A stretch of 64,000 nt of DNA. Origin: Teretinema zuelzerae (GTDB lineage: Bacteria; Spirochaetota; Spirochaetia; Treponematales; Treponemataceae). The stretch covers positions 1,922,001 to 1,986,000 of the forward strand of contig NZ_JAINWA010000003.1 in the NCBI RefSeq assembly GCF_021021555.1, given 5' to 3'. Both the position numbers and the translations under genes were made by a program. This document shows, piece after piece, positions 46,601 through 55,600 of the stretch; within the stretch, counting starts at the first letter, position 1; the number at the start of each line of letters is the position of its first letter. Below the pieces are notes generated by a model. That model was not told the origin of the DNA. It worked only from the letters and a program-made list of their open reading frames with translations, and searched no databases.

Positions 46601-48859
46601 TTTGACCTCCATCATTATAGAGGCTCTTATTTCTCGTTTATGTCACAAGCAGAGGTAAAGGAGCGAACAACGACCGATGCGACTTTCGCGCTTGAAGGAC
46701 TAACTGTAATTACACAAACAACGGATGAGTCTGTAGCATCAAAAGTTTTGGAAGAATATAACGGAAAAGAACGTAATGAGAACCTCTTCCGAACGGACAT
46801 TACCGCTGGACTTTTTGCAGCTCTTGAGGGTATCTCACGAGCGGATATAGGTAAACCAAATGTGTTTATCACTATCACAGAAAAGACACCTTTCGCCCTT
46901 ACAGTAAATGGGTTACCTGACACAAAAATAGCTATGTACCGCGATAAAATTGCACGTGCGTTGTATCTGGAGCCGGTACAGCCTGGCCAACGGTTCCAAC
47001 ATGGGCATTCCGATGGACTGGATAAAAATATCATTAAGAGGGTCTTCAAGGAGCTTGCAAACCCATATTACGTGTTTGCGTCGAGAGATGGAGCTTCACT
47101 GGTGGGGGTGTATGACATTCAAGATAAAAACGGCGAGCCCGTTATTATTTCATTCCGACATAAAAATGCAGACCACCAAGTAGAGGCAAACTGGATCACT
47201 TCGCTCTATGGGAAAAATGAAGCGGGAATTGAACGATGGGCACAGGATGGTCTTTTACGATATGTAAACGACAAAGAAAAAGCGACTGAATTGACCTTTA
47301 CGCTCCAAATGCGAGTTAAGTCCAATTCAGTCGCTTACAGTAAAAATATAATACGTAAATCTGAGCTTGTCAACAGTGGTTTTGTACAAGAATCACAACA
47401 AGAATATTCAAGAGGAAATGGAGGAAGAACGATGGAAGATAACAGAAAAGAAGCAAATTCATTGGAGTCTTTTGTGTTAACCAATGAGCAGGACAGAAAG
47501 CATTTTTATGTAAGCATCGGTATTGACCCTGCTGAACCCTTGTTTCCCGAAGGGAAATCATTACAAGACATTACTTCGGTTATGGCGGGGCCGCTAGCTC
47601 ATGATGAGTCAGGCTTTGTCAGCCAGAAAGAATATGTATTATCAGCAGATGACGTTTTATATGCAGCATTTGTTTCTGATATAGACCATGAACAGGGTAC
47701 GCCACTTTCGTCTATACACGGACTTGATAGTTTTCTAGTCAAAAAAAACTTCAGTCTCGATGGTATAGAACAAGGAAATTACTTATTCAATAAAGCGCTC
47801 GCTGAAAGAGAGAGATACCTCGAAATACAGAAAGACCTGAAAAACCCTCAACAGACTGAAGTTAAAGAAGCGATAGAAGAACCTAAAAAGTCGTATAATC
47901 AGCTACACACAGAACGGATTCTTGCTTCGCTTAAGTCAAGTTCCGCCCCCTTCCTTGGTCAACCGGCTAAGAATGCTTCCATAACACTTGTACCACAAGC
48001 AATCCGTTCTGCAGAAACAGGAAGAGCGTTTCGTGGAATGAATCAAATCATTGCGCAAATTATGACACAGGAAGCAGGAGGAAAAGACTACGAGCTTATT
48101 ACCTACGAACAGGCAAAACGGCATGGGGCAGGTATTAAGAAAGGTTCTGTAGGGATAAATCTTACAACATTTGATGTTGCAACCAAACATCAGAATGTCT
48201 ATCGCTATTATCCTAAATCGTCTGTATATAATCAGGAAAAACTTCCAAAATTACCAGAACAGAACAAGAATCCTGAAATTATTGTCGAGTGTAATGAAAC
48301 AACACCAGATAAATATCTTGGTAAGTATCTAGCGGCAACATCTCTCGGTGCTCGATTTGAAACTACGAAAGACACGATGGAGGCATTTCAGAAGAACCTT
48401 GAGGAAGATCTCAAACGATCTTATGATGAGAAGTGTTATACCAGAATTTTCGAGCTTGGGAATAAAGCGAGCGTGATTTGTCAAAATACCATGAGTGAAA
48501 TTGGACAACAAGCACGTGACGGAGAAAAAATCAGGCAAAAGGTGAGTGAAAGCAGATCTAGATATGAGCCATACAACCCGGTTACAGGGGAGAAGTTTGT
48601 TGGTTTGGCCGCAAAAAAAGCTCAGCATGTTATGGGGATGAGCAATTCTCATGATCCACGATTCTTAGAGCTTTCCGATATATTGAAGGCCGGATTAAAA
48701 CTAAAAGAGGCTGTAAAAGAGCCCTTGGTTATCTCTGATAATGGTAAGTCACGATTTTTCTATAATGCGAAAGATGTTGAAGGGGTACCACCTATCAAGA
48801 TTAAGACAATTAGCCTGAGTCAACAACGAAGTAAAACCGATGCGGAGCTGCAATTATGA
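43610..48859 (+). CDS. Giant polyvalent protein (metallopeptidase-like, RadC/JAB, MuF-like, ArdC-like)
   Basis: This 1749-aa multidomain protein is of the polyvalent class carried by phages and conjugative elements and thought to enter the new host with DNA. A central LPD1-like segment has a metallopeptidase-type HEYAH (350-354). A charged coiled coil spans about 500-650. A RadC-type JAB domain has HNHPSG at 809-814 and a downstream Asp. A MuF-C-like domain spans about 1055-1240, and an ArdC-like ssDNA-binding domain about 1440-1570 (GRAFRGMNQ, IKKGSVGINL). No signal peptide is seen. It shares its ArdC theme with the preceding gene and overlaps the next by ATGA. Domain edges are approximate. 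Confidence 0.8.
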   Translation: MSDSDFRQASSNTYKYIPSVGADGFIDYTGVEPDKVYLANRKTILEEEYPSYLPPVHIRRNTNYDIPAYKVRDNVYLLRESDELRRDENGKLHNPRIYKVSLDVYAALVNYHLEFDRAAFVAVAKLNEESRAKALKEGINEYPAIREKDIPIIPGRFDARSISNTYTHRYPHIEHKPSRVSLKSTKSGRMGVEAFYFIQDMNNAYGGTLNRGGIFRMHRECLDDVNQKILDMELQKADWESTWTKGRETSYGDTNLDDSLLQTYGIRVKRQNGENISKKEIEELKIALDRVHSVFGNISDVSQAWGLKVSHAGNTKMHASKYIGLFTPYYRAIGISFAGGEAEASLTAIHEYAHFMDHLSGKELNAWHASDIPGTLENQIAVEFRGQMIDVKGAYWSRTCECFARAIEEYAQITHIREQEVVDNFSIDSINKINEKIAKPGSVKYLPFKENIEPLVNRLLEQYRERYTSKQQEVSKSGLVLENTTSKAIPAIPQEVTIEELQKEIYSLAVEKNRLEKEARSITEKINEERRILFEQELKRISTEIGAIDRKLLLQSESGGAEELARNLEGQKKELAERYNAVRYDFTPESESLRAYREKETQLHSSLQEIDKEGMRLTLKLMELEKKEEERKKEEKEHSLLTGTFTQLELFEKAAEYSAQEREEGRSVTEIIEGDPTITREHIREVKAAQRKYTKGILKGTKSGLWTAFRDFKKHGIFDIQGAQVATGQDGKITREGWEQLHQALHIYRDKRFETFRVLFVTPDGVITDQLAISSYLPTKVALFSLTSELGEHVKDYAVRTNTKIVFVHNHPSGNVSQTPQDEAITKDLESTLIGTDGRPLLLGHIILDHDSFGLYESNTWDTIHVKTQGRDPLLKTRLPEFTQEKIINPMVLRDIAEKINENDRWNNTDWVPVAFTSADARIGGIRYYSKEWFETVSSNDMARQFQTISVQTGALWAFPILSDELAQDTLLCTAIKEHMKEGCFMDFYIAGATSEEFDLHHYRGSYFSFMSQAEVKERTTTDATFALEGLTVITQTTDESVASKVLEEYNGKERNENLFRTDITAGLFAALEGISRADIGKPNVFITITEKTPFALTVNGLPDTKIAMYRDKIARALYLEPVQPGQRFQHGHSDGLDKNIIKRVFKELANPYYVFASRDGASLVGVYDIQDKNGEPVIISFRHKNADHQVEANWITSLYGKNEAGIERWAQDGLLRYVNDKEKATELTFTLQMRVKSNSVAYSKNIIRKSELVNSGFVQESQQEYSRGNGGRTMEDNRKEANSLESFVLTNEQDRKHFYVSIGIDPAEPLFPEGKSLQDITSVMAGPLAHDESGFVSQKEYVLSADDVLYAAFVSDIDHEQGTPLSSIHGLDSFLVKKNFSLDGIEQGNYLFNKALAERERYLEIQKDLKNPQQTEVKEAIEEPKKSYNQLHTERILASLKSSSAPFLGQPAKNASITLVPQAIRSAETGRAFRGMNQIIAQIMTQEAGGKDYELITYEQAKRHGAGIKKGSVGINLTTFDVATKHQNVYRYYPKSSVYNQEKLPKLPEQNKNPEIIVECNETTPDKYLGKYLAATSLGARFETTKDTMEAFQKNLEEDLKRSYDEKCYTRIFELGNKASVICQNTMSEIGQQARDGEKIRQKVSESRSRYEPYNPVTGEKFVGLAAKKAQHVMGMSNSHDPRFLELSDILKAGLKLKEAVKEPLVISDNGKSRFFYNAKDVEGVPPIKIKTISLSQQRSKTDAELQL

Positions 48860-49347
48860 GAAACAGACCTCTTGTGCTATTACTCATATGTCTTTCCCTC
48901 TTAAACATTGGGTGTAAGAAATTTCAAAGTCGCTCTTCACAAGAAAATCCGTATGTAGGAACATGGATGAGTACATATGTATATAAATCTGGATATACAA
49001 ACTCATATTTTATGCCAGTCGCAATTAAACTTGTAGAGCACGTGATGACTGTAAACGATGACGGAACCTTTGAACAAAGTGTTATTCTACAATATGTCGA
49101 TGATACAGTCTCCATATCTTCATATTCTGGTACATACACATTTTCAGATACTGAAATAACTCTTCAAACGACAAGAGGATTCTCAGATAATGATATTATT
49201 CCCGAAGACAGACTTCCTGGTAATGAATCATATCTCAGGCAGAAAAAAAGCATAACAGCAAAGGAGGTATACTTCTCAGAATCGCCAGAAAGAGATGAGT
49301 ATAATCAGCTTAAATATCCAATCATTCTTACTTATACCAAAAAATAG
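48856..49347 (+). CDS. Small hypothetical lipoprotein
   Basis: This 163-aa protein has a lipoprotein signal MRNRPLVLLLICLSLLNIGC (Cys20). The mature part resembles small beta-barrel lipoproteins of the lipocalin-like type (NPYVGTWMSTYVYK, SYSGTYTFSDTEITL), found widely in treponemes. Its role is unknown; on conjugative elements such proteins can act in entry exclusion. The start overlaps the polyvalent gene stop (ATGA), so the two are coupled. Confidence 0.75.
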   Translation: MRNRPLVLLLICLSLLNIGCKKFQSRSSQENPYVGTWMSTYVYKSGYTNSYFMPVAIKLVEHVMTVNDDGTFEQSVILQYVDDTVSISSYSGTYTFSDTEITLQTTRGFSDNDIIPEDRLPGNESYLRQKKSITAKEVYFSESPERDEYNQLKYPIILTYTKK

Positions 49348-49408
49348 TGTATAAACATCACTTTGGAGAATCTTTGATCACCCAACTTTAATGTAGGTAC
49401 TATCATAT

Positions 49409-49436
49409 AAAGGCCAGTACATAGGTACTGGCCTTT
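49409..49436 (+). terminator. Terminator after the lipoprotein gene
   Basis: AAAGGCCAGTAC (49409-49420) pairs perfectly with GTACTGGCCTTT (49425-49436) around ATAG; a modest T-rich tail follows. Confidence 0.7.
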
Positions 49437-50215
49437 CTTGTTGATAACACTTACGAACCACTTGAATATCACTCAAATACCTATTACAGAAGTAAGAATT
49501 ACAATAATACCCACAATGTGCCAAAATACGATACCCTTGTTGTTCATGCAATAGAATTCACTCAATCAACAAGGATGAAAACAATCTGGTTTTTCAAAAA
49601 GGCAGTGTTAAATTAAACCCTACTTTTCTTATAGGGAGTAAGAATCCTAAGAAAGCACACTTGTTAACTAATACATACTCCGAATAGTTGAAAAAAAGAA
49701 GATCGAATCTTCTGGATATCAGTAATAAGACTAATAAGGCATTAGAAATATTCTAAATAGTGGAAATTCAAAGATCAAAATGAAGAACTTAGGTTTAAGT
49801 CAACACAAAGAATAACTATATAAAATAAAATCAGTGACATTTTTTTAGATCATGTTATACTGATCAGTAGAAAACCCTTTGAAGTGTATGAATTCACAAC
49901 AAAGATTTACTTGAGGATACTATATGTAATAACTATTCATTAACTAATGATTTTTTGTGGTTCTTTACTAGTTTCTTTTAACATATTTTATCAAAACCAT
50001 ATTAATGTCCTAAAACAAGATAATATTGATTCTTTTCATGTACACAAGAAGATTCTACATGGACAAACAAGCAACTGTGAATCTATCACTCCAGACAAGC
50101 TACATACGAGAATTGTTAGATTCGTAGTTTCTATCAATCTTATTTTTTCAATCTATATTTATCATATTATCTTGTTGTTTAACATAAACATATTATTTAT
50201 TGAGAACAGCCAAAT

Positions 50216-50227
50216 AGTTGTTCGACG
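50216..50227. repeat. Left boundary repeat of the Thoeris cassette
   Basis: AGTTGTTCGACG is the exact reverse complement of CGTCGAACAACT at 52392-52403. It contains GTTCGAC, which resembles the integron core site GTTRRRY except for C at the fourth position. Confidence 0.6.
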
Positions 50228-50329
50228 GACGCCTGCGGCGCAATGAGATGAAAAAATTACACCTATTTTGTTTTCCGCTTTATGCTCAATAGATTATAGA
50301 AAATTTGTATTAAATGAAGGAGTAATAGA

Positions 50330-51760
50330 ATGAAATTAGATAGGGATATTGAATCGTTTATAAATAACTATGTAAAAGCGTTGAAAGAAAAAAATGCTGT
50401 AGCGTTTATTGGATCAGGAATGTCGGTATCTCAAGGTTTTTTCGATTGGAAAAAACTATTAAAACCAGTTGCTGATAAGCTTGGGCTTGACATTAATGAT
50501 GAGCAACATGATTTAACTTCATTGGCTCAATTTTTTGTTGACGATCATGGAGGAGTTAGGGGAGAACTAGACCAAATACTTGTCGAAGAATATGGTAAAA
50601 CAAAAATGTCAGTCTCTGATAATCATCGGATTCTAGCTAGACTTCCAATTCAAATATATTGGACCACCAATTATGATAGACTAATTGAAAACGCATTATT
50701 AGAACAGGGTAAAACACCTGATATTAAAAAAGCACAATCAGATTTGACAGTAAATCTACCAAAGCGAGATGCAATTATATACAAAATGCATGGAGATATT
50801 GAAACTGTATCTGAAACAGTTCTAACAAAACATGAGTATGAAGATTATAATAAAAAAAGAGAATTGTTTAGTAATGCATTTAAAAGTGACTATGTTTCTA
50901 GAACATTTTTATTTATCGGATTCAGTTTTACTGATCCCAATCTTGACTACTTAATTAGTCGTATAAGAACAACATTAGGCCAGAATATAAAACCAGACTA
51001 TTATTTCATAAAAAAAGAAACGGATACAAGATTGCAGAGAAGGCAAGAACTTAGAGCGAACTCCTTAAAAAAATACGGATTAAATCCATTATGGATAAAT
51101 GAATATCCCGAAATAACTACAATTCTTAAGGAAGTAGAATCTAGATTTTTACGGACAACAATTTTAATATCAGGTAGCGCTGAAAATTATGGAAGTTTTG
51201 GTGAAAAAAGAGCTGTAGAACTTCTACATGACCTTAGCAAGTCTCTTTCAAATAATTCATACAAGATTCTGACAGGCTTTGGCTGGGGTGTTGGTAGTGC
51301 TGTAATTAACGGGGTTTTAGATAATATGGAAAGTGAAAGAAATCAAAACATGGACAATTACTTAATTATGAGACCTTTCCCTCAATTTGAAACTCACGGA
51401 AAAAACTTAAAAGAATTATGGGTCGAATATCGAAAAAGATTTATACCCTTAGCTGGTATTGCAATTTTTGTTTTTGGAAACAGAAAGAACAAAACTACCG
51501 GAGTTCTTGAAGAAGCAACTGGAGTAATTGATGAGTTCAACATTGCTTTTGAGAATGGACTCTTATTAATTCCTATTGGAGCCACAGGATTTGTGTCAAA
51601 ATGCCTTTGGGATCAAATTATTGCTTCATTTAAGGATTTCTTTCCTAATCATGAATATTTACTTGACGATTTCAAACTACTTGGTGATACTACTATTGAT
51701 AACTCAGTGATAATTAAAACCGTTTTAAAAATAATCAATACATTGAATTCAAGGCAATAG
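50330..51760 (+). CDS. thsA: Thoeris effector ThsA (SIR2-SLOG NADase)
   Basis: ThsA destroys NAD+ on phage infection when its SLOG domain binds the cyclic ADP-ribose-type signal made by ThsB, halting the cell. This protein is 476 aa, the same length as Bacillus cereus ThsA as I recall it. The SIR2-like domain has AFIGSGMSVS near the start, TTNYDR with Asn114 and KMHGD with His154, the expected catalytic pair, and FLFIGFSFTDPNL. The SLOG domain begins near 277 with LISGSAENYG and contains LTGFGWGVGSAV. AAGGAG precedes the ATG. thsB follows after 21 bases. Confidence 0.93.
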   Translation: MKLDRDIESFINNYVKALKEKNAVAFIGSGMSVSQGFFDWKKLLKPVADKLGLDINDEQHDLTSLAQFFVDDHGGVRGELDQILVEEYGKTKMSVSDNHRILARLPIQIYWTTNYDRLIENALLEQGKTPDIKKAQSDLTVNLPKRDAIIYKMHGDIETVSETVLTKHEYEDYNKKRELFSNAFKSDYVSRTFLFIGFSFTDPNLDYLISRIRTTLGQNIKPDYYFIKKETDTRLQRRQELRANSLKKYGLNPLWINEYPEITTILKEVESRFLRTTILISGSAENYGSFGEKRAVELLHDLSKSLSNNSYKILTGFGWGVGSAVINGVLDNMESERNQNMDNYLIMRPFPQFETHGKNLKELWVEYRKRFIPLAGIAIFVFGNRKNKTTGVLEEATGVIDEFNIAFENGLLLIPIGATGFVSKCLWDQIIASFKDFFPNHEYLLDDFKLLGDTTIDNSVIIKTVLKIINTLNSRQ

Positions 51761-51781
51761 AACACAAAAAGGAGCATTTAT

Positions 51782-52267
51782 ATGGCAACAAAAAGAAGAG
51801 TTTTTTACAGTTTTCATTACGACAACGATGTTTTTAGAGTTCAACAAATTAGGAACATGGGTGCTATTGATGGAGATGAACCTGTCTCGAAGAATGACTG
51901 GGAAACAGTAAAGAAAGGTGGGGATAAAGCAATTGAAAAATGGATTGATGAAAATATGGATGGAAAAAGTTGTGTAGTTGTTCTTATAGGTGAAGATACT
52001 TATAAAAGACCGTGGGTTAAACATGAAATTGTAAAAGCTTGGAATGAAAAAAGAGGGCTTGTTGGTATTTACATACATAATTTGAAAGACCCAAAAACAG
52101 GAACTTGCTATAAGGGAACAAACCCTTTTGAACAATTTACTTGTAATAGTGGTAAAAAATTATCTGATTATGTAGAATGTTATAATCCTAAAAGTACAGA
52201 CGCTTATAATGATATAAAAGAAAATCTTGCAGACTGGATTGAAAAAGCAATTGAAGACAGAAAATAA
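51782..52267 (+). CDS. thsB: Thoeris sensor ThsB (TIR-like signal-producing protein)
   Basis: This 161-aa TIR-like (DUF1863 type) protein is a partner of ThsA. ThsB detects infection and turns NAD+ into a cyclic ADP-ribose isomer that activates ThsA. Hallmarks are RRVFYSFHYDNDVFRVQQIR at the start, VVLIGEDTYKRPWVKHEI in the middle, with Glu82 matching the usual catalytic glutamate by position, and a conserved C-terminal ENLADWIEKAI. AAGGAG lies before the ATG. One thsB only is present. An attC-like site follows 125 bases after the stop. Confidence 0.92.
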   Translation: MATKRRVFYSFHYDNDVFRVQQIRNMGAIDGDEPVSKNDWETVKKGGDKAIEKWIDENMDGKSCVVVLIGEDTYKRPWVKHEIVKAWNEKRGLVGIYIHNLKDPKTGTCYKGTNPFEQFTCNSGKKLSDYVECYNPKSTDAYNDIKENLADWIEKAIEDRK

Positions 52268-52392
52268 GCTCTAACTCAGACCAATATTTTTTCACGATTA
52301 ATAAAGTGTATATATGTGGTCTATCAATTGTAAGATTTATTGGATATCTGAATTTATAAGGATGTGAAACTATATAATAGGCCAATAATATC

Positions 52393-52508
52393 GTCGAACA
52401 ACTGCTTCAACCTGACATTGCTATTGTCACACTTTTTGCTAGTCGTCGCTTTGCTCCTCGGCAAAAAGTGCGCCAATGTACGCAATGCAGGTTAAGCAAA
52501 TGTTCAGC
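52393..52508 (+). repeat. Integron attC-like recombination site
   Basis: A 116-base imperfect inverted repeat is bounded by GTCGAAC (52393-52399) and GTTCAGC (52502-52508). These mirror the RYYYAAC and GTTRRRY core sites, with one base off in each. Inside, TGCTTCAACCTG pairs with CAGGTTAAGCA leaving one unpaired C, like the extrahelical base of attC. The central stem CACTTTTTGC/GCAAAAAGTG closes it. It lies just after thsB, the position of attC in a gene cassette. Confidence 0.6.
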
Positions 52509-52606
52509 AGATAATAATACAAAAATCGAAATTAAGACATGAAATTACATATTTAACTCAGAATTATAATTCTGAACTAAGTAATTTGCGTATTACGGTT
52601 ACAAAA

Positions 52607-52631
52607 AAGGCCGTCCTGTTGGGACGGCCTT
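52607..52631. terminator. Terminator of the Ig-repeat lipoprotein gene
   Basis: AAGGCCGTCC (52607-52616) and GGACGGCCTT (52622-52631) form a 10-bp stem. On the minus strand six T follow, so it stops the lipoprotein gene; it may also insulate the Thoeris side. Confidence 0.85.
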
Positions 52632-52646
52632 ATAAGGTAGTACTTA

Positions 52647-55600
52647 CTATTTAGTACACTTTCTTGTCTCTACAACAATCGGAATCTGGAAGGCTTGATT
52701 TCCGCTTGGCCGTACAACCGTTCCATTAATATACCCGGCTGTTACTGTGCTGATAATCGACTTATCAAGTGATGGTACTTTTGCAGCTTCATTTATATCC
52801 CATGCAGACCAGGTTCCATGATGATCATACCAACTTCCCCAACTTTTATACGAATATCTTTGTTCATGTTCTGGCCAATAATAATCTGTATTGGCTTTAT
52901 AGTCAGATTCAGACATTCGTAACGGAGTAGAACGCTCTTGCCTAACAAAAGTTGGAGACCATGTTGTAATTGGAGTCCAGCTTGAGTTACCGTTTCCGTT
53001 CGGAAGATTTGGTGAAATATAGGCATTATACCCAGTATGAGTCCCGCCATCATCTTTATAGCGAACAAAATACAAGTTATTTCCGAATGAAGCATACCAG
53101 TATTGGTTATCACCATTATACACTGCATGTTCCCATCTTACTGTTAGCCGGTCATTATCTTTTTTGAAATATGTATCATGAGTAACAAGCCGTTCATAAA
53201 TAATGTAATCTACCGTATGCTTGACATTCCACAGTCCTGTTGACGGTTGACTTAGCACTATTGGAGTCGGAGATGAAGTTGCATTAACATATTGCACATT
53301 GCTAATTGAGTATGAAGCGTTCTCTTCTACAACGGACAAAGAGACTGATACATCTTCTCCATCACCTAAGACCAACATACCACCTTCAGCGTTATACCTT
53401 GAATACGATCCTTGCTTGGAGATTATCACTGGTTTTACTGTAAGGCGGCTATATCCGAAATTTAGGCTACAGGTCTGTGTTCCGAATTTGTAATTATTAT
53501 ACACATTTGTTGCTGAAACCGAGAAATTAGCGGTTCCTTCCTTTGTTGGACGTATGTAAATCTCCCGTTTAGTCTTATCAATGGTATATGTTGCAATATC
53601 ATTATCAATGAGCAAATCAATGCGAGCATCAGCAGGGTTTACCTCATAACTAATTATGTACAATTGTGGGTTTGATGAATCATATTTTGGTTCAGTCTTA
53701 ATAAGCGTCTTATTTATGCTCAGCTTATAATCCCAAGCACAAGTAATATTGATACTTGCGCTCATACTGTTCGCTGTTCCGGAAAGTTTTGTAACTCCTT
53801 CGGAAAGGCCTGTAACGGTCACTGTTTTTGAGCTCGTATCAACAGCGTACGTTACAAAATCATTTGAATTGGTCATCCAATTTATCGAAGCATCCTCAGG
53901 AATCAAGACATACTTGAAAGTCTTCTTTTGACCAGGTTGTAGACGCATTGACTGGGTATCAAAACTGAATTGCCTTGATGCAGCTATCAACACATCACAT
54001 TTAGCTGTTTTTCCCTTGAACTCGGCCGTAACCGTGGTTTTTCCGGTAGATAAGGCATAAAGGGCGACTGTTTTCCCGCTTCCGAGAATTGACACGATCT
54101 CAGCACCACCGACCTTATCAGCGCTCCATGTAATAGCTTTATAGTCCTCGCTTGTACCAAGATCTATATTTGCAGATATTTCAACCGTTTTACCGGTCTC
54201 TGTTGCTATATAGTTCTTGTTTAGCGAGATTCCAGCATTTGATCCTTCTACCTGTACATGTATGGTATAGATAGTTGATGTCTTCGGGTGAGAAATCCGT
54301 ATGGACGTTTCACCGGCTTTTAACGGCTTAACGATGATATTTGATCCAGAGGTGCCTATAAGACTTGCAATAGATGGATCAGTAATTTTCCATTGTAGAT
54401 TATACTGGTCTGGAGTCGAGATTCCCTCTCCGACAATCGAAGCACTCACAGATCTCTGAGAATCAGTAATTTTCATCGCAAGGACATTGGTTTGAGACGT
54501 AATATAAGGAGCTGTCATCTCAGTAGCTTTCTTAACATAAATCATTAAGTCGCTTTTAGCTCCGGAAGGGCTTGTAGCAGTAACAATCGCTGTTCCAGTT
54601 GCAAGAGCAGTTACCTGAGCGACCTTATTAGTGCCAGTGATTGTTACAATCTTTGAGTTGTCAGTTGCATAGGTAACTCTACCGGAATACTCTCCTTCGA
54701 TAGCCGGAACCTGCATTGCAACAAATTGAGTCGTACCTTCAGCAATCGTCATTGATGACTGAGAAAAAGCAAATTGAGAATATTCGGTGACCCTGACAAT
54801 TATCTTCCCATCATACGGAGATTTTGGATGCGAGATAGTTATTTCAGCTTTTCCTTCTTGTCGGGGCGTTATGACCGCTGTATTTGCAGAATAGGTAAGG
54901 TCTATAACATTATAGTTATCCGCGCTCCATACAAAGCCATATTTATCTTCAGCTGTACCGCCAACTAAGGTAGCTGTGACAGTTTGTGCTGAATCAGCAG
55001 GTTTCATTGATACAATTGGAAGCGAAGGGTTTATATAGAGGTTTGAAGATGGGGCCGCTTCATCAACAATTACCACCAAGGGGAATGGATATGTCGATTT
55101 TGGATGAGTGACAGTAAGACGGCACTCTCCAGCGGAAATACCTTTCACGACTGCGCTTTGACCATTCGAGGTAAGCTGAATAAGATCTCCACGATCAACC
55201 GTCCACACAAAATGTTGGTTATCCGATTCACTTCCACCAGCGAGTGTCACTGAAAGCGTTTTAGAAGATCCTCCCTTGGTAACGGAAAGAATGTTTTGGC
55301 TTGATGTGATGTAAGGACTTGAGGCTGCGTCTTGGAGTGTATTTGATATAATTACAGTAATATCAAGCGGATAAACACAGGAGGCGTGCTTCACTGTAAC
55401 ACGAGCGACACCCGCACTGATTCCTGATAATACCGCAGTTCCACCATTATCAACGATTTGCAGGATAGAGGGGTTGTCAGAAGTCCAAGCATAATCCGCA
55501 GCACTTGTTTCAGATGTACCTGATAAACGAACACTTACGGTTTGTTGAGTACCGGTTACCATCCGAACAACGTTTTGTGTTGTAGTAAGATAGGAAAGTC

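Larger units (their letters stand above)
49348..50329. other. AT-rich spacer before the Thoeris genes
   Basis: I see no convincing gene in these 982 bases. The only features are a terminator-like stem and, near the right end, a GC-rich patch with the possible left cassette boundary GTTCGAC at 50220. A 99-codon ORF (49947-50246) has no ribosome-binding site and ends in the boundary sequence, so I do not call it. Confidence 0.55.

Noticed and set aside
43610-48859. Chromosomal DNA-repair RadC annotation for this gene
   Set aside because: The RadC/JAB domain is one part of a 1749-aa island protein with ArdC-like and MuF-like regions, so a transfer-associated polyvalent protein fits better.
49947-50246. 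A 99-codon ORF upstream of thsA
   Set aside because: It has no ribosome-binding site, an unusual start context and low complexity, and it ends in the presumed cassette boundary. Nothing supports it as a gene.
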